The notes below the pieces were generated by a model, which worked only from the letters and a program-made list of their open reading frames with translations, was not told the DNA's origin and did no database searches. Below, piece after piece: positions 29,898 through 42,056 of a stretch of 64,000 bases of DNA (its first letter is position 1; each line of letters begins with the position of its first letter). The translations under genes were made by a program, and so were the position numbers. Source of the DNA: Engraulis encrasicolus (Eukaryota > Chordata > Actinopteri > Clupeiformes > Engraulidae); assembly GCF_034702125.1 (NCBI RefSeq), contig NC_085867.1, forward strand, positions 43,413,983-43,477,982, written 5' to 3'.

Positions 29898-31353
29898 GAC
29901 GGAAAAGCAACTCGAAATCATTCACCCTGCTGATGGCTCCCAATGTCACTGTTGAAAACCCAATTAACAGAAAGAGCAGAGAAGGAAACAATTGTTTAAA
30001 GTGGGTCTCAAAGACAAGAGTGAACGCGGAAAACGCAGCACACACTCAATAAATGTGAAAGGGAAAGGAAATAAGCGGGTCACGTGATTTTACTGCAATC
30101 CAATAATATAGATGTCTGCAAACCAGTTTACTGCTAAACAGTACACCATGGTAAAATAAAACCACACAGGTTCTGTTTTATTACTAACTGAATTGGTTGT
30201 GCTTGTGCTGAAGGATATTTAGAAATACTATTTGAAATCCAATTTCAATCCACATCCAGTTGGGAGATTAACAGTCCATCACACCACAGTGGGGCAATGC
30301 CTCTTGCCCCTGTCTCCTACTGACACATCTAATTAGCCCCCCCTGCCGTGGTGTTTTAGCATGCCCGCTAATATCAAAGGCGATCAATGACACCCCCGCG
30401 GGAATACTGCCTGTGTTTGATATGGATCCACAGGGAGGCTTCATGATTGGGGCCTAAGCTGCTTCGGTTCAACCACTAAAAAAATGGCTGGTGTGCCTTC
30501 ATCTGTGTTTAAATTATGAATTTTGAAATCTTTACCTGTGCACACCATTATATATATATATACAGTAAAATGCACACCATTATATAGAGAATTATGTCGG
30601 CATCGAAACAATGAAACGCACATGCCGTCTGTCCATAAAATACACTATGGTTGAACCAGTGAAAAATGTGGACACAGTCTGTTACTACTACCGCCATGTT
30701 CCCTCCTACGTTGTTGTGAGGTTTATATGCTACTGTTCCTAGTGCTGTCCTAGTGCTGTTCTATTCTATTCTATTCTATTCTATTCTATTGTATTCTAAT
30801 GGTTATGCTACGGTTACGTAAATCCCTGAAAATATTATTTTCGGTCTGGCTAGGTATGAATGCATGATTTGAAACCCTGAGGAGGTAAGAAGGAAAGGTG
30901 AAGAGACCCCCCCCCATAAAAACATATTAAAACCCTTTTGCACAGAGCCTCCATTATAACCACCAAAATATTGTAATGACAAAGTCTTAGTCTGTTAATA
31001 AAAATAGCAATTTTGTTATAATGTAGTTGAGCATTTTCAGGAAAGAGTAAACAAGCAGCAGGCTCCAAGTATGTACTGTGGATCCTCAACAAACATCTAC
31101 TGTAATAGTAAACAACATCACAGAATGAAATAAACAAGCCTCGTTTTGCGTCATTGAATGGCTTCTAATGGTGTCATTGGTAGGCTCCAAAATATTATCT
31201 ACATGTCCTTCATATTTGTTTGCAGGTCAGTTGGGCCAGGGTACACATGCATCTGCCAACTGAAAAAAGAGGTTGTGTTCTAACAGCATGTCTAGCGTTG
31301 GTTTCCTGCCCCTCATGGCTCTCACTTTCTGCATGTAAATGAGTAGTGTAGAC

Positions 31354-31670
31354 CATTGGTTCTTAACCTGGGGTGCGGGCACCCCCTGGGGGTGCGCCAC
31401 AGATTTCAGGGGGTGCGCAGAATTTTGTTTGTGTTGAGATTGTGACCAAAATTCTGCTTGCAAACAAAATTAGGCCAAATCAAGACCAAATTAAAACATG
31501 ATTTGGTCCCCGTGTAAAGTCATGAAAGTATTGATTAATGTCTCATGCTAGAATCAAGTAATGAATAAATCATTTTTTAGTGCGTACGTGTAGAAGTTTG
31601 GATTGGGGGTGCGCGGCTTGTTTTGGGCACAGGTAAGGGGGTGCTTTAAGAAAAAGGTTGGGAATCACTG
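31354..31670. mobile_element. hAT (Charlie-like) MITE, same family as 11981, opposite orientation
   Basis: Ends CATTGGTTCTTAACC and GGAATCACTG; perfect 8-bp duplication GTGTAGAC on both sides. The interior resembles the reverse complement of the 11981-12249 element (GGGGGTGCGCGGCTTG, GGGCACAGG). Confidence 0.9.
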
Positions 31671-31879
31671 GTGTAGACTGAGGTAGAGGTGGGGGAGCTA
31701 AGGCCTGAGCTCAAGTGGGCTGCTGCTTAAAGGGCGCTGGGATGCCCCATCTACTAGATGGCTTAAACTGACCCAAGGGAGAGGGATGAGAGTGGACCAT
31801 TTCTCTATCTCTGACTCTCATGCATCTTGAAGCCATAAGGGTTAAGCTTCTTTCAGTCTCCTTTGAAGAAGAATCCTTA

Positions 31880-31883
<4 letters not shown>

Positions 31884-31938
<55 letters not shown>
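31884..31938. repeat. (CT)n microsatellite
   Basis: About 27 CT units upstream of the DMTN coding exons. Confidence 0.95.
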
Positions 31939-31942
<4 letters not shown>

Positions 31943-32486
31943 ACGTATGCCCACCAGTCCCCCCCCTTCTCTCTGTCCACTGCCCTGCCCCTGAACTCAC
32001 TCCTTCCGACAGGAACCGCTTGGGTATCCCTTTTAAGCTGCATCTCCAATTCCCATCTCTCTCTGGCCCAACAAGAACAGTGCTTTCTAAGAAACGTCTA
32101 TATGGACAAAAGCCCCATCATTGTTTCACAGAAAAGCCATAGAATTGGTTTCCATGATCTACCCTGACTGAAGCGCGATGGTTCATTTCGGTTTCCCATA
32201 TGAATCCGGAAGCTGGCGTTCTGAATATTTTATGACTGACGCACATTCATTAGTAAAAAAACAATCCCACTTGAGAGTCGAAGGCTCCAATGAATATGCT
32301 TCCTTTCAGACGAAAGTGGAAAAAAAGGAGACAAATGTTCTCTGTCCACTGTATACGGCAGGTCTTGATTACAAATTCAGCAGACTCTGATTTTAATGTG
32401 CCACTGGCTAAACTGGTGTTTTAAAAAAAACAAAAAAAAAACTCCCTGTCCCCCCTCGTGATTTTGAGCGCACTTTAACTTCTTAA

Positions 32487-32735
32487 AGGGACACTGTGTG
32501 AGATTTTTAGTTGTTTATTTCCAGAATTCATGCTGCCCATTCACTAATGTTACATTTTTCATGAATACTTACCACCAGCATCAAATTCTAAGTATTCATT
32601 ATGACTGGAAAAAATTACATGAAAAGGGGGATCTTCTCCATGGTCCGCCATTTTTAGCTGCAAAAATGACTGTACTTGGACCATACTAGTAATAGTTGCA
32701 GTACCTTTTTTGATCATTTACTGCACAGTGTCCCT
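32487..32735. mobile_element. TTAA-flanked MITE, copy 2
   Basis: TTAA on both sides with the same ends and orientation as the 28623 copy, but about 90 bp shorter by internal deletion. Confidence 0.88.
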
Positions 32736-33007
32736 TTAAAGCCAAATGGCAGCTCAATTCAAGACACAAAAAGAGGAATCCCACTGGGGAGACCCGCCTT
32801 GTTATTCCCTCCCCATGACAATTCCCAACCCTAAAATCTCAAAACAACATGGCCACACCAATTAATTAAGTGTTCTTGGAGGGCCTTGAAAAGCGCAACA
32901 TAAAAACAATGTGCTGCCTGCTATTGTTGTTGTTAACAGTCTTTGTCCATGGCTTGTTCAAGAGCACGCACATTTCAAAGAGAACGAATGGCACAACACA
33001 GCCAGGG

Positions 33008-33169
33008 GCGCTGACAGCGTTTGCTGGACCCTGGACAAAGTCATCTGAAAGGCCCCCCACCCCAATATATACAATGTAATGTGAAGGGGAGCCAATTATG
33101 GGCCCCCCATCTCCCTGGGCCCAGGACAGCTGACCCCTTTGACTCCCCTGCTGTCAGATTCCTTGAACA
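33008..33169 (-). repeat. Dispersed GGGGCCC-type repeat, copy 3
   Basis: Reverse orientation; CTGACAGC and GCTGTCAG ends, GGGGTCAGCTGTCC and GGCCTTTCAGATGACTTTGT on the minus strand. Confidence 0.7.
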
Positions 33170-34566
33170 CAGCATTGAACAACGGTAGCACAATTAGCTT
33201 CTCCTTGGCAGCACTTGGTAATCTCAAGCCAAGATGGAGATGTCACTGCAGGTTATGGAAACTGGTACTCAGTGTGGGACATGGGACTCGTTGAGCCGTG
33301 AAGGGCACCCAACGATCCCCCCTCATCTGAGAGCCGTCCGCCCGTCCGCCTGCCCGTGCCTTACGACGTGATTTATCACAGACTCTCTGGACAAACCCCA
33401 ACGTCATTAGTGGAGCCAGAGTGGTCCCATCTGCATTTGACAGCCTCCAATTCAAGTTCAATTTGAAGGCGTCCATGGGACAGGCAGCCCCCCCTTGCAC
33501 TGGAGCTGGTGCTCTGTCAGTATGAGCTGCTCCGTCGTGATGAGCTACCAAAGGGGCTGTTAAACACAGCCTAAACCCAAACCCCAGAGACCTTCCAGAT
33601 GAGAAGAACGCCACGTCCAAAAACATTAGTCTTGCACCTTCATACATAAAAATTAAACATCCACGGCTGATTTGCTTCAGTGATCCTTCTTCTCCACATA
33701 AACCCTAGCCTTTTTCCTAGTCTTCACCTCTAGGGGCTTTAGTAGTAGTAGGGCGTTGTAATGGTTCTGGACTGAAAACACAGCATTCAGGTGCATTTCC
33801 CCGGTAGGCCAACGGTCCTCAGGGACTAATGCTGTTGCTGCTGCTGTTATTTTTTTCCCTCTTAGGGACCAGCCCACAATTTTGAGGGGACGACATGTTG
33901 GTCCATCTCCAATATAGACAGAGGACTAAACCAATCAGGATATACTATGAAAGTGGCCTGTATACTATATGAGTAAGGGGCTGGTCTATAGTAAGTCCAA
34001 AAGGCCAGGGCCATTTTTTGATCAGCTCTGCTCGACGGGTAGCTCATCTCGACGCGACATCTCACCCCGGCCGAGCGGTGTTTACGGCTATAATCTAAGG
34101 GATGGCTGAGACAGCCAGGCTACAAGGCCGTTAATGAACCTGCTCACTGCTGGATTACAGCACTGATTTATGGATTTGCTTCTATCATGACTAGACTACA
34201 CTACGTTCACCTCTGTCAGTAACCAAGGCCGTGTCCAAAACCAGAAGAAATAGGCTGCTGCCTTGAGAGTGCTGCTTGGTGGCTGATGTCTTGCCTACCG
34301 TGCAATCTGTCCTATTGAGGCTAGGACAACACCAGACCTCACTAGACAACAGTAACGTCCCTAAGGGCTAAGGTTACGGTTTTGGCTTAGGGATGTGGCA
34401 GACGTCTTGGTGTGATACTTCGAATGAAGCAGCCAATCTACACAGAACCCCAGCAAGGGTTCCTTTGAGGGTACCTTTGTTACGTGTAAGCTCAGTTCTG
34501 ACGGAGACATTGATGCTTCCATAGCCAAGCTACTGAAACTGGTTGTCCTGAAACTGCATAAAACCG

Positions 34567-34710
<144 letters not shown>

Positions 34711-35541
34711 TTTGGCAGCAAAAAAATCCTGATGGAAACACATATTTTTTCGCTTCATCACCGAGCTGCCTTCAATAGTAAACATTCTATCACTAGCCAC
34801 TACGTTTACTATTGGTGTGTTGGTGGCAACAGAGGTCTAGTGCTGTTGTGTAGCAGGGCCATCCGTCCGAAAATAAATCCTTCATGGGCATCCTCATACA
34901 TGTGATTTGTTAGAGGCAGCAAGGAAGCAAGTCACTAGCTTCCTGTTTGGGACATAACCCCAGGCTTGAATGTCAAAACCTCTCAAGCAGCTTAACCATC
35001 TAAACAGGCGATACCTTGATTAAAGATGTTTCGCTCCATTTATTTCCCATTAATGTGATCGCATATTCACACTGATATATGGCACAAAAACACTGGAGCG
35101 CCTGCAATAACCTGTGGAAAGAATGAATGACTAGACTGCTGGGAATCACACAGTGCATTATCAGTCTTGCTCTTTGGCAAGACTTCAACACAACAAACAC
35201 TATACGCATTCATTTGGAAGCTAACATTATGGGTGCTGCTTGATACATAAACCTTTGGGGCATATCCAGTACCTCCATTCTCATTATAATGAGAACAGAT
35301 GAGACGAATTCTTAATTATAATCATTTTCATAATCACTTGCTGTTTGCATTCAACCCCCACCAACGTGAGGGCTAAAATATGTATACCATGGCCTCTGGC
35401 AACAACAAAATGACTCCAAACCAAAGAGCACGACTGTTCTACTGTTCTACTGTACTGAACTCCTCCTCTGTTGCTCATGTTGGTCCTCCTTCCCAGTTCA
35501 AATGGCAGCACACAACATCAACAAGAAAGAATGAGTCAACC

Positions 35542-35824
35542 GGTAACACTTTACTTTAGGGACACAGCTATAAGCACTAATACATACAATGTTAATGCCT
35601 GCATAAGTAACTTGTAAGGCATGTACTAAGCAAACGCTAAGGCCTACTAGGTCCTTACTAAGGTTAAATTGGTAATAAATCCCTTATTGTGCATGAACAA
35701 GATATTTGCGAATACATGCCTAACAAATGTTTGATTTTGCTTTTAACATGCCTTATGTTACTTATATACAGGCAGATTGTATTTATTAGTGCTAATAGAT
35801 GTATCCCTAAAATAAAGTGTTACC
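35542..35824. mobile_element. Inverted-repeat element with 17-bp target duplication
   Basis: Ends GGTAACACTTTACTTTAGGG and AAATAAAGTGTTACC; flanked by identical 17-bp repeats GAAAGAATGAGTCAACC (35525-35541, 35825-35841). Superfamily not assigned. Confidence 0.88.
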
Positions 35825-36600
35825 GAAAGAATGAGTCAACCTTATCTGTGGTCTAATGCAACTGCACTTCACTCATCTCATCTCATCTCAACCCAGCCAA
35901 TGCACTAAGAGGCCTCCCTCCAAGCTGCATGCCTAAGAGCACAGCACACCACAGCCAAAAGGATATTAACTAACCGGCACTGCCCTGATCTGAGGAAGAT
36001 GCTGAGAGCATTAAATAACACCCTGAATGACTCAAACGAAACACACCATGGCATGCAAGTCAGTGTGGTAGCCTAAATAATGCAAAATACACATGGTGAA
36101 CTAAAAGCCAAGCACGCATTATAGTCTGCAATTCTGCATCTGATTTCTGACATCTGTGCTTTATGTGGAGCAGATAAACTTCAAATATGACAACAGGTCT
36201 GAAAACCAGGTTCTATGCTGAATTAACTATTATGTACTTAATGTACTATTTTCTAAACCCATTAATTGAAATAATAGAAAAAGACCTGTCCAAGTATTTG
36301 CTCAGCTTCTCAAGTGTGTAAGGCCTAGGCAGGTCCACTGAAATAACATTGAAAGCCAAGCAAAACAGCCGTCCATTGGAATTGGCAGAATGCGAGGGAG
36401 GAAAAGCACATTATCTAGCAGCAGGAAGACCTGAGTTTAGAAACAAAACAAAACCACAAACCAGCTTTCCCTGCATGCAGTCAGCCCTTGCCTGAGATGA
36501 AGAGGATATCCTACGCTGAGGGATCCAGGCTTCCCGTCATCCTTCTAGAGCACAGCGCAGCCCGTCTCTCTGTCTCCCTCTCTCTCTCTCTCTCTGAGTG

Positions 36601-36660
36601 TTCCTCCGTGACCCCACCCCCTTTCTGTCTCTCCACCCCAACTGAAATGCACTTATCTCA
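36601..36660 (-). promoter_or_regulatory. CACCC and GATA motif cluster upstream of DMTN
   Basis: Within 60 bp are CCCCACCCC (36612-36620), CCACCCC (36633-36639) and AGATAAG on the minus strand (36652-36658). GATA plus CACCC motifs mark many erythroid promoters, and DMTN is an erythroid gene. No splice-linked first exon could be identified, so this is only a candidate. Confidence 0.25.
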
Positions 36661-38708
36661 GCACAGCCAGAGCGGCCAACGCCCAATCAGCCGCCTGCTG
36701 CCATCACCAGGGCAACGCCGGTCTCGCCAGAATCCTCCAGGCACCTCTGGGGGGGAAAAAAGCACATCGCCGATAGGCAAGGAGGCCGTGCACTCGCCTC
36801 TCTCTCTATCTATCTAGAAAACACATCTCGGATAGCCATGGCCCTGCACTTGCCTCTCTCCATCTGGAAAACACATCACGGATAGGCAAGGCCCCTACAC
36901 TAGCTTCTTTACCAGGAAAACACGTGGGGCTAGATAACATTTTGCTTTACTGACACTGTAACTAGGTTCATCTGTTGGCCAGTGCCCATTGCCCACTTAG
37001 GGACTATTATACAAAGCACTGGATTCATTCAAGACACAAACAGCCTGCACAACACCATAATTAGTCAATATCAACATATAGTGATTAGGAGAAATGTTGT
37101 GTCTTGGGGCATTTCGTGCCTTGTTGTACGTTATTTGTATTTTCTCTTGACATACATTTTTATATTTTCTTTTGAGAAGTAAGCAGGATAAAAGGTAGGC
37201 ATTGAGACACTGAGAAAATTCAATTTGGTTAAGTTTTGCTTTTATGAGTAACTATCCATTTTTTAAATGCTTGCTTGTCTATTCACATGATTACGTTTGT
37301 GAATCCTGAGGTTTCAGTGCATTTCACTTACTGAACAATGAACTTGAAAACATAATTTTGCGACTCGTTCTTACATGTTCTTCAAGTATAGGCCTTCTCC
37401 ACATTTGTTTTTAGGGCCTCGTCTTAATGTAAGCTCTACTGAGAGAACACAAGGGTAGCAAGCATGCTCCATTCTCCTCATCTTCAACCACCACCATCCC
37501 TTTTACAGCAGGGCACTTCCCTTATGTAGGTCAAACCATCCATACAGTAGTAGCAGGTTCATCCCTCTCAGGACCTCACATTCCCACTCACTCGCCCTCC
37601 ACTTGCAGCTCCTACTGTACCATGGGGCACAAGGTTAAACAGAGCTACGTCCCATACAGCCCACGCCAGAACAAATCCTACTGTAATACTGTATATGTAG
37701 CGTTGCTATAAATAAATCTACCTTAAACAAATGTTACGCTTTATCCCAGCCCCATGCATGCATGCCCACACAAATAATATATTTCTTTTAAAACAAAGGT
37801 CTCCTGTGTCAGTATCCCAAATGCCTTTTGCTGGGTGTTCTGAACGTGTGGGGTTTTCTTTTGTTTTTGTCAATGAGCCATTACAGCTTCCAACAAAACA
37901 AGACATGAAAGATGCACAGAAGGACTGCAGAGACAAATTTACCCAAGGGGATGGTAAATAAACCAGCTAACGAACTAACTAATTATGCATGCCATGGACG
38001 AGGCTCATGGTTACATTGCATGCTCTGCTCACCATCATCTGCCTTTGATTAGGGTTATTAATCTACAGTCTCTTTAGATAAGACTATCCACAATATTTTT
38101 TCTTCTTTCCCTTTCTGAAGCACATTGAATGACAATTGTGTATGATGATGTGCTATTACAAATACTACTGCTACTGCTATATTGCCATCACCTCCTAATT
38201 CCCAATGATAATGCAACAAAACTAACACATGCTAACAAGCAAGCAGCCATGAAGGAGAGCTCCTCGTGGACACCTCATGCCTGTGCTGTGCTTATGTGTG
38301 CCAACTCTTCCGCATCACTGCATACTGATCACCGCAGCTGGTTACTATGGAGAGTCAGCCAGAGCCTGGTATGGCTGGTGAGTGACAGAGCCAGGGGTGT
38401 CGTACAGGGGGGTCAAGTGTGACTGAGTTACCGGGGCCCCCGTGTATATAGGGGGCCCACACAGTGTCTGATTTATGTAGATATATGGCTGGAGGGTCCA
38501 TTTGAGCTGATTGTACATAGGGCCAGGCAAGTCAAGCAAATAGAGAACCATGTAGCCTACCAAAGTCTTATGTTATTTGCCTGTATTCGATACAGTACAC
38601 AAATTCAATTTATTCGCAGGTCCTTGTTACAGCACATTACGCCCTAGCTTAGTCTTAGGCACATGAGCGTTAGGTACTAGTCTTATATGCCCAGCAGAGG
38701 AGTAGAAA

Positions 38709-38916
38709 CAGTGGTGTAGTCTACGTAGAACGTAGAACACTTCTAAATTTCAGGGATTTCAGTATACCCACTTAAAATTGATTGATCCATTGTTTTGAAT
38801 ACCACAAATATATACAGTATACCCACTTCAAAAAATGCTCAAATATACAGTATACCCACTTCAAAAAATGCTCAAATATACAGTATACCCACCATAAAAA
38901 GTAGACTACACCACTG
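38709..38916. mobile_element. hAT MITE with internal tandem repeat
   Basis: Ends CAGTGGTGTAGTCTAC and GTAGACTACACCACTG, with perfect 8-bp duplication AGTAGAAA (38701-38708, 38917-38924). It contains three tandem copies of an approximately 33-bp unit with ACAGTATACCCACTTC. Confidence 0.9.
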
Positions 38917-39501
38917 AGTAGAAAGTAGAGGTAGAAGTACAGTCATGATGTACACCACTAGTACATGGTATTAAATAGTTATTCAACTGCACCTAATAAG
39001 TAAACACTTCTGATGCCCAGATGTTCTTATCGTGACTTCGCCAGTTGTTAAGTGGTTGAGGTAAAACACGCTTTGCACCCCCTTAAAAACCGGATGGATC
39101 ATCTTAAAGGGCCATAAAATTGAAATTATATCCTTGAAAACTAGGCCTACAGATTGATGAATGCTATTCTAGTATTGAATCACAGTTTCATGGATTGATT
39201 GAAATTGCAGTGCAGTGCATGTTTTCAGGGTTGTGTGTGTGCGTGCGCGTGTGTGAGTGTGTGTGAGTTTGTGTGTGTGTCTGTTAGCTGTAAGTTGGTG
39301 GGGTCAGTCCCATCATTAATTGCAGCAACGCCTGTCTGCTGGACCCAGCCAAGAATCTTCCAAGCCCTTTCTTCAGAAGAAACCACATCTCTTGCACCAC
39401 CAGGGACAGATCAAGGGATCACGTCCTAAAGGCCTCACCAAGAGACAGGCAGATGGACATCAGCGATCAGATTAGCAAGTCATTGATTACATCACTGAAA
39501 G

Positions 39502-39652
39502 TCAGGGACGTTGAGAGCTTTGGCCAGGCCCAGGACAAAAGTCATTTGAAAAGGCTCCCCACCAAATACATGCTATGTAATGAGGACACAATTGTGGGCC
39601 CCCTCTCTCCTTGGCCCAGGGCAACCGTCCTGTTTGTCCCCCCTGTCAGCTT
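39502..39652 (-). repeat. Dispersed GGGGCCC-type repeat, copy 4
   Basis: Reverse orientation; GGGCCAAGGAGAGAGGGGGC and CATTACATAGCATGTATTTG on the minus strand align with copy 3. One end is degraded. Confidence 0.6.
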
Positions 39653-41984
39653 CCCCGATGACGATGATCATGTACTGATATGATTTAAGACTAATTCCGC
39701 TTGAGCAAGACATGATCTCTTGATTTAAATTAGTTTGACTGAACAGTCAGTGGACAGAAAGTTGTATCTAAAACCAATGGCATTCAGGTCATTGCATAGA
39801 ATGTGAATATTACAGGTTTACAACCTAAGTTTGAACCTACAGAAGATTACAGCATGTACAATTATTAAAATTAAGTAAAAAATATTGAACAAAAAACTTC
39901 TGCACTTCCGAACTGCACTTATAGATTCCTGTAGCTACAGTATAATTTGTAGGCTACAAAACCTATTAAAAATGGAAAATTATTCAACAGATGTGCAAAG
40001 TCAGCTTCATTAATTCACGTAAAGCTTTACCAGTGTATGAAATATGTATGCCTGACACAGACCTCATGAAAAATGTGTTTCTCGCCAAAATTTTGATAGG
40101 TCCAAAATTCTTAAACATGGCAAAACATGACTATCATGTAGTAGTAGAATATGGTTTGTGTGCTTGCTATGACAGCTTCATACAGCCAGGTGTGTGAATA
40201 TTTTTGGCTTTGACAAAACTACACAATTTTACAAACTTGTGAGTATACAGTGTGCTTCATTGCCTTGTGCCATATAAAATTTGTGCAGTTGTAACAAGAA
40301 TCTTATTTCTGTGCTATGACAAAGACATAGATTTTACAAATTGTGGCTTTGGTTTGATGAAAAGTGCACACTTTTCTGTTAAACACAATCAGTGTATACA
40401 CCTTCCTCATGAGAAGAGAGAGGAGGACCTATAGGGCCACGTGCCTGTAAATGCAGGTGATCCCATTTTCAGATACATGGACATCATAAATCGACTGTAT
40501 GAGAATAAACACTAATAGTCAAAGATCATATTGCAAGTGTATCATCATATGGATACTCATTCATAGAAAGGGGAAGGCAGTTCTTCTACAGTTGCTTCAC
40601 TTCTTAGGCCCATCACTCTGCTCTCTCTTCTGATATTTTAACCAAAACATAGCCTAGAGGCTTGGTGGTATGACAAGAGAACGTCTGAACATTTGTTTTC
40701 ACTCTTCTCCTTTCTCTCCTCCTTTCTTTTCCGGTCTACATAGCCAAAAGTGAACCATCTGCATTTCAGCTCAATGCTATGCAGATGCATGTTATTATTA
40801 TAGGCCTCAAGAGCTTGTAGGCTAATGATTGGGATTTGGGAATAGAAAGCACGAAAGCCTGATTTACAAAAAAGAGTCTGTAGATAAGGCCTACACAAAT
40901 GTCATTAGAGAATATATTTCGATATTTAATTTCCCACAAGTCAGCCATTATAAATCTCAACAAAAGTCAATGAATCAATGTCCTGGTCTGAACATACGAC
41001 GCTGCTCCCTATGTGATGCTGCTGTATGGTGACAACTTTCTCACGCGCCCACCCTTTTCTGGGTTTACTAGATTACAAAAATAGCTTACATTAAATAAAT
41101 AAATGAACAAATATTTGGAGCGTTGTGTTCTTTCTATTGCACCCAACCAAACATATAAAAAAGACGATACGAGCACAAGAATAGCCCCATCCATGGACCA
41201 CTTGACAACATTCACCTTGAAGCATCTGCGTGGAGGCTAGATGACAGCTAGACTGAACAATGGTGACCGCCTACCTCCTCAAGCACCACCGCACTGAGCG
41301 GTCCAGCAATCCTTGATCCTCCGCTGTCAGCACAGTTGACCGGGAAAAAACACTGCATTCAAGCATGCGGATAAACACATGTCCGCGGAAAGTCATGCCA
41401 TACGTGTAGTTCCATACAAGACCTTCCTCTGTAAGATATGTGTGACGTTTGACGTTTCCCTGAGAGCTGCGCAGGTCTTCGAGACGAGAAGAGGAGAGGA
41501 TGGGCGACTGTGTCCTGTTGATGCTCCTTCGTGTAGCACTACCCACTCCGAGAACATGGAGTGCTGCACGATTCACATCCTACACACATGATGCAAGCCA
41601 AGACAATAGACATTTGATCATTCGTTCATTCACAGTTTTGCTACAAGTAAGACTACAAGCGGGAAAGCGCATAATGTGTCATTAGTGAGCTATTCCATAA
41701 CAACTCAGTGCTCATGCTTTATTAATTTATTGGCCCTCAGAAAATTGGATGGTCCTCGACCTCGATGGTATATAGGCAGGCAGCTATTACAACCTGTAGA
41801 AAGACCTTAGACAATGTGTAGGCCTATTTTGTTACAATGTTTAAAATATTGGTGAAATGTTATTATTAACATACGTCGATAATTATGAACTATCTCTCTC
41901 TCTTTTGTGTGTTTTTTTTTTAAATGAAATTGTGAATCAGAGGGAGGGAGTCAGAGCTCTTGCTCCACTAATTACCACGCCTCT

Positions 41985-42007
41985 TACGTATGACGCAATT
42001 ACGTCGA
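41985..42007 (+). promoter_or_regulatory. Putative PBDC1 core promoter with CREB/ATF-like sites
   Basis: About 50-70 bp before the PBDC1 start codon lie TGACGCAAT and TTACGTCG, which resemble ATF/CREB or C/EBP-ATF composite half-sites, in a locally CpG-containing stretch with no TATA box. The function is inferred from motif and position only. Confidence 0.35.
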
Positions 42008-42056
42008 GAGGAAGAGTTTCAGGAAAAACGTGTACGGCACATTGCTAGTAATAATC

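Noticed and set aside
33243..33647. A 134-codon minus-strand open frame
   Set aside because: No recognisable family, no splice-linked neighbours with matching conservation; overlaps no known gene. Probably chance.
41271..41576. A 101-codon minus-strand open frame near the PBDC1 promoter
   Set aside because: Not recognised; could overlap a DMTN 5' UTR exon, but the evidence is a single donor-like site.
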